Below, piece by piece: positions 63,390 through 64,000 of a stretch of DNA of 64,000 nt. Source of the DNA: CAITWD01 sp963842065 (GTDB lineage Bacteria > Actinomycetota > Thermoleophilia > Miltoncostaeales > Miltoncostaeaceae); NCBI GenBank assembly GCA_963842065.1, contig CAWJEW010000002.1, forward strand, positions 535,438-599,437, written 5' to 3'. The position numbers were made by a program, and so were the translations under genes. A model generated the notes under the pieces. It made no database searches, had not been told where the DNA came from, and saw nothing but the letters and a program-made list of their open reading frames with translations. The stretch's first letter is position 1, and every line of letters starts with the position of its first letter.

Positions 63390-64000
63390 CGTCGGTGCGG
63401 ACCGCTCCAGCCCAGTCATCGTCTCCGCGTGCGCTGACGGGGGTTTCGCGCGCTGCGCCCCCGCGACGCGTCCGGAGCGGTCGTTGCGATGGTGGCTGCC
63501 CGTCGGTACGACCCGCCAAACGCATTGACCCACGACGATCCGCGCACGGAGCTCGGCCAATCCCAGATCACGCGCCGATCTCGACAGGTATCTGCGCCCA
63601 GCTGATCGCGTCGGGAACGGTCACGAGGACCGTTCCGGCCGGTTCAGTCTCGCATATCGTTTGCGTCATGGTCATGCGATTTTCCGCATGGCCGCGGCAA
63701 TCTCGGTCAATGGCTCGCTCCGCGCAAGACCGCTCACGACCGCCCGAATCGGTGTCCGACTGTGCCACGGACTGTGGCACGCGCCCGTTTCGCGCTTCCC
63801 AACGGTGCGCCTGGCGGCCCGGGGTCGCTGGTGCGGCCCCAGCCCCGGTGCGACCGCACCAGCTCGAGCGACCGAGGATCCGTCACACGGTCGCTCGTAG
63901 CGCCTAGTCAACCCCCAAATAGCGAGAAACGTAACTCCCCGTCCGACGAGGCTCGCACGGTGTTACGCGAGCGGTACCTAACCTCCGGTGCGGCCACGGT
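63390..64000. other. about 600 bases without a convincing gene
   Basis: Short ORFs exist on both strands, including a minus-strand one ending near 63568 with a TICETEPAGTVLVTV segment, but none has a good ribosome-binding site or a known motif. GC content falls somewhat toward 64000. A gene may start beyond the window. Confidence 0.4.

Overview
The window is very GC-rich (roughly 70%) and densely packed, with third positions mostly G or C, many GTG starts and many ATGA/GTGA overlaps. A high-GC actinobacterium fits best. Supporting signs are two F420-type (LLM) oxidoreductases, an ImuB plus DnaE2 mutagenesis pair under actinobacterial-type LexA boxes, a DUF6504-like gene coupled to imuB, and probably leaderless promoters. 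Class Thermoleophilia is a guess. No rRNA, tRNA, CRISPR array, insertion sequence or prophage was seen.

Layout. 0-6.7 kb: a truncated receiver fragment, then envelope and secreted genes (proline-rich membrane protein broken in a VP repeat, beta-lactamase-fold serine hydrolase, sedolisin protease, exported YtkA-like protein, GxGD presenilin-like membrane protein). 6.7-14 kb: FabF-like synthase, MFS transporter, DUF3054 plus LLM pair, glutathionyl-hydroquinone reductase-like protein, DCC protein, GNAT. 14-30.6 kb: housekeeping block leuS, holA, rpsT, murJ, lepA, hemW, hrcA, a hypothetical gene, dnaJ, prmA, rsmE, HIT, phoH, ybeY, a diacylglycerol-kinase/PAP2 fusion, era. 30.6-38.6 kb: deoC, hisIE, trpE, trpG, trpD, trpC, a ccmG/tlpA plus ccmH pair, and a TrpB2-type trpB; trpA and trpF are absent. 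38.7-48.2 kb: degenerate-GGDEF/HD-GYP protein, DUF72, broken GT39-like glycosyltransferase, cupin, GST-N domain protein, aldo/keto reductase, LLM, A-type Fe-S carrier, thiolase. 48.2-55 kb: decayed two-component pieces, two small membrane ORFs, an exported beta-propeller, ECF sigma with zinc anti-sigma, DUF1697, methyltransferase. 55-62.5 kb: dnaE2 and imuB, each with an identical LexA-like palindrome directly against its start codon, with a GGDEF-EAL gene between them. The end holds an SRPBCC protein and about 600 bases without a convincing gene.

The most striking feature is a series of frame breaks in otherwise well-conserved genes (prmA once, rsmE six times, deoC, trpE, the glycosyltransferase, the GST-N gene, DUF1697). 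Every one is repaired by removing one base, so all are +1 in the reading direction. An insertion-biased sequencing or assembly error is the leading explanation, but the six-fold cluster in rsmE deserves checking against raw reads. A second pattern is a TANNNT -10 box 6-9 bases upstream of several start codons with no Shine-Dalgarno sequence, implying leaderless mRNAs.
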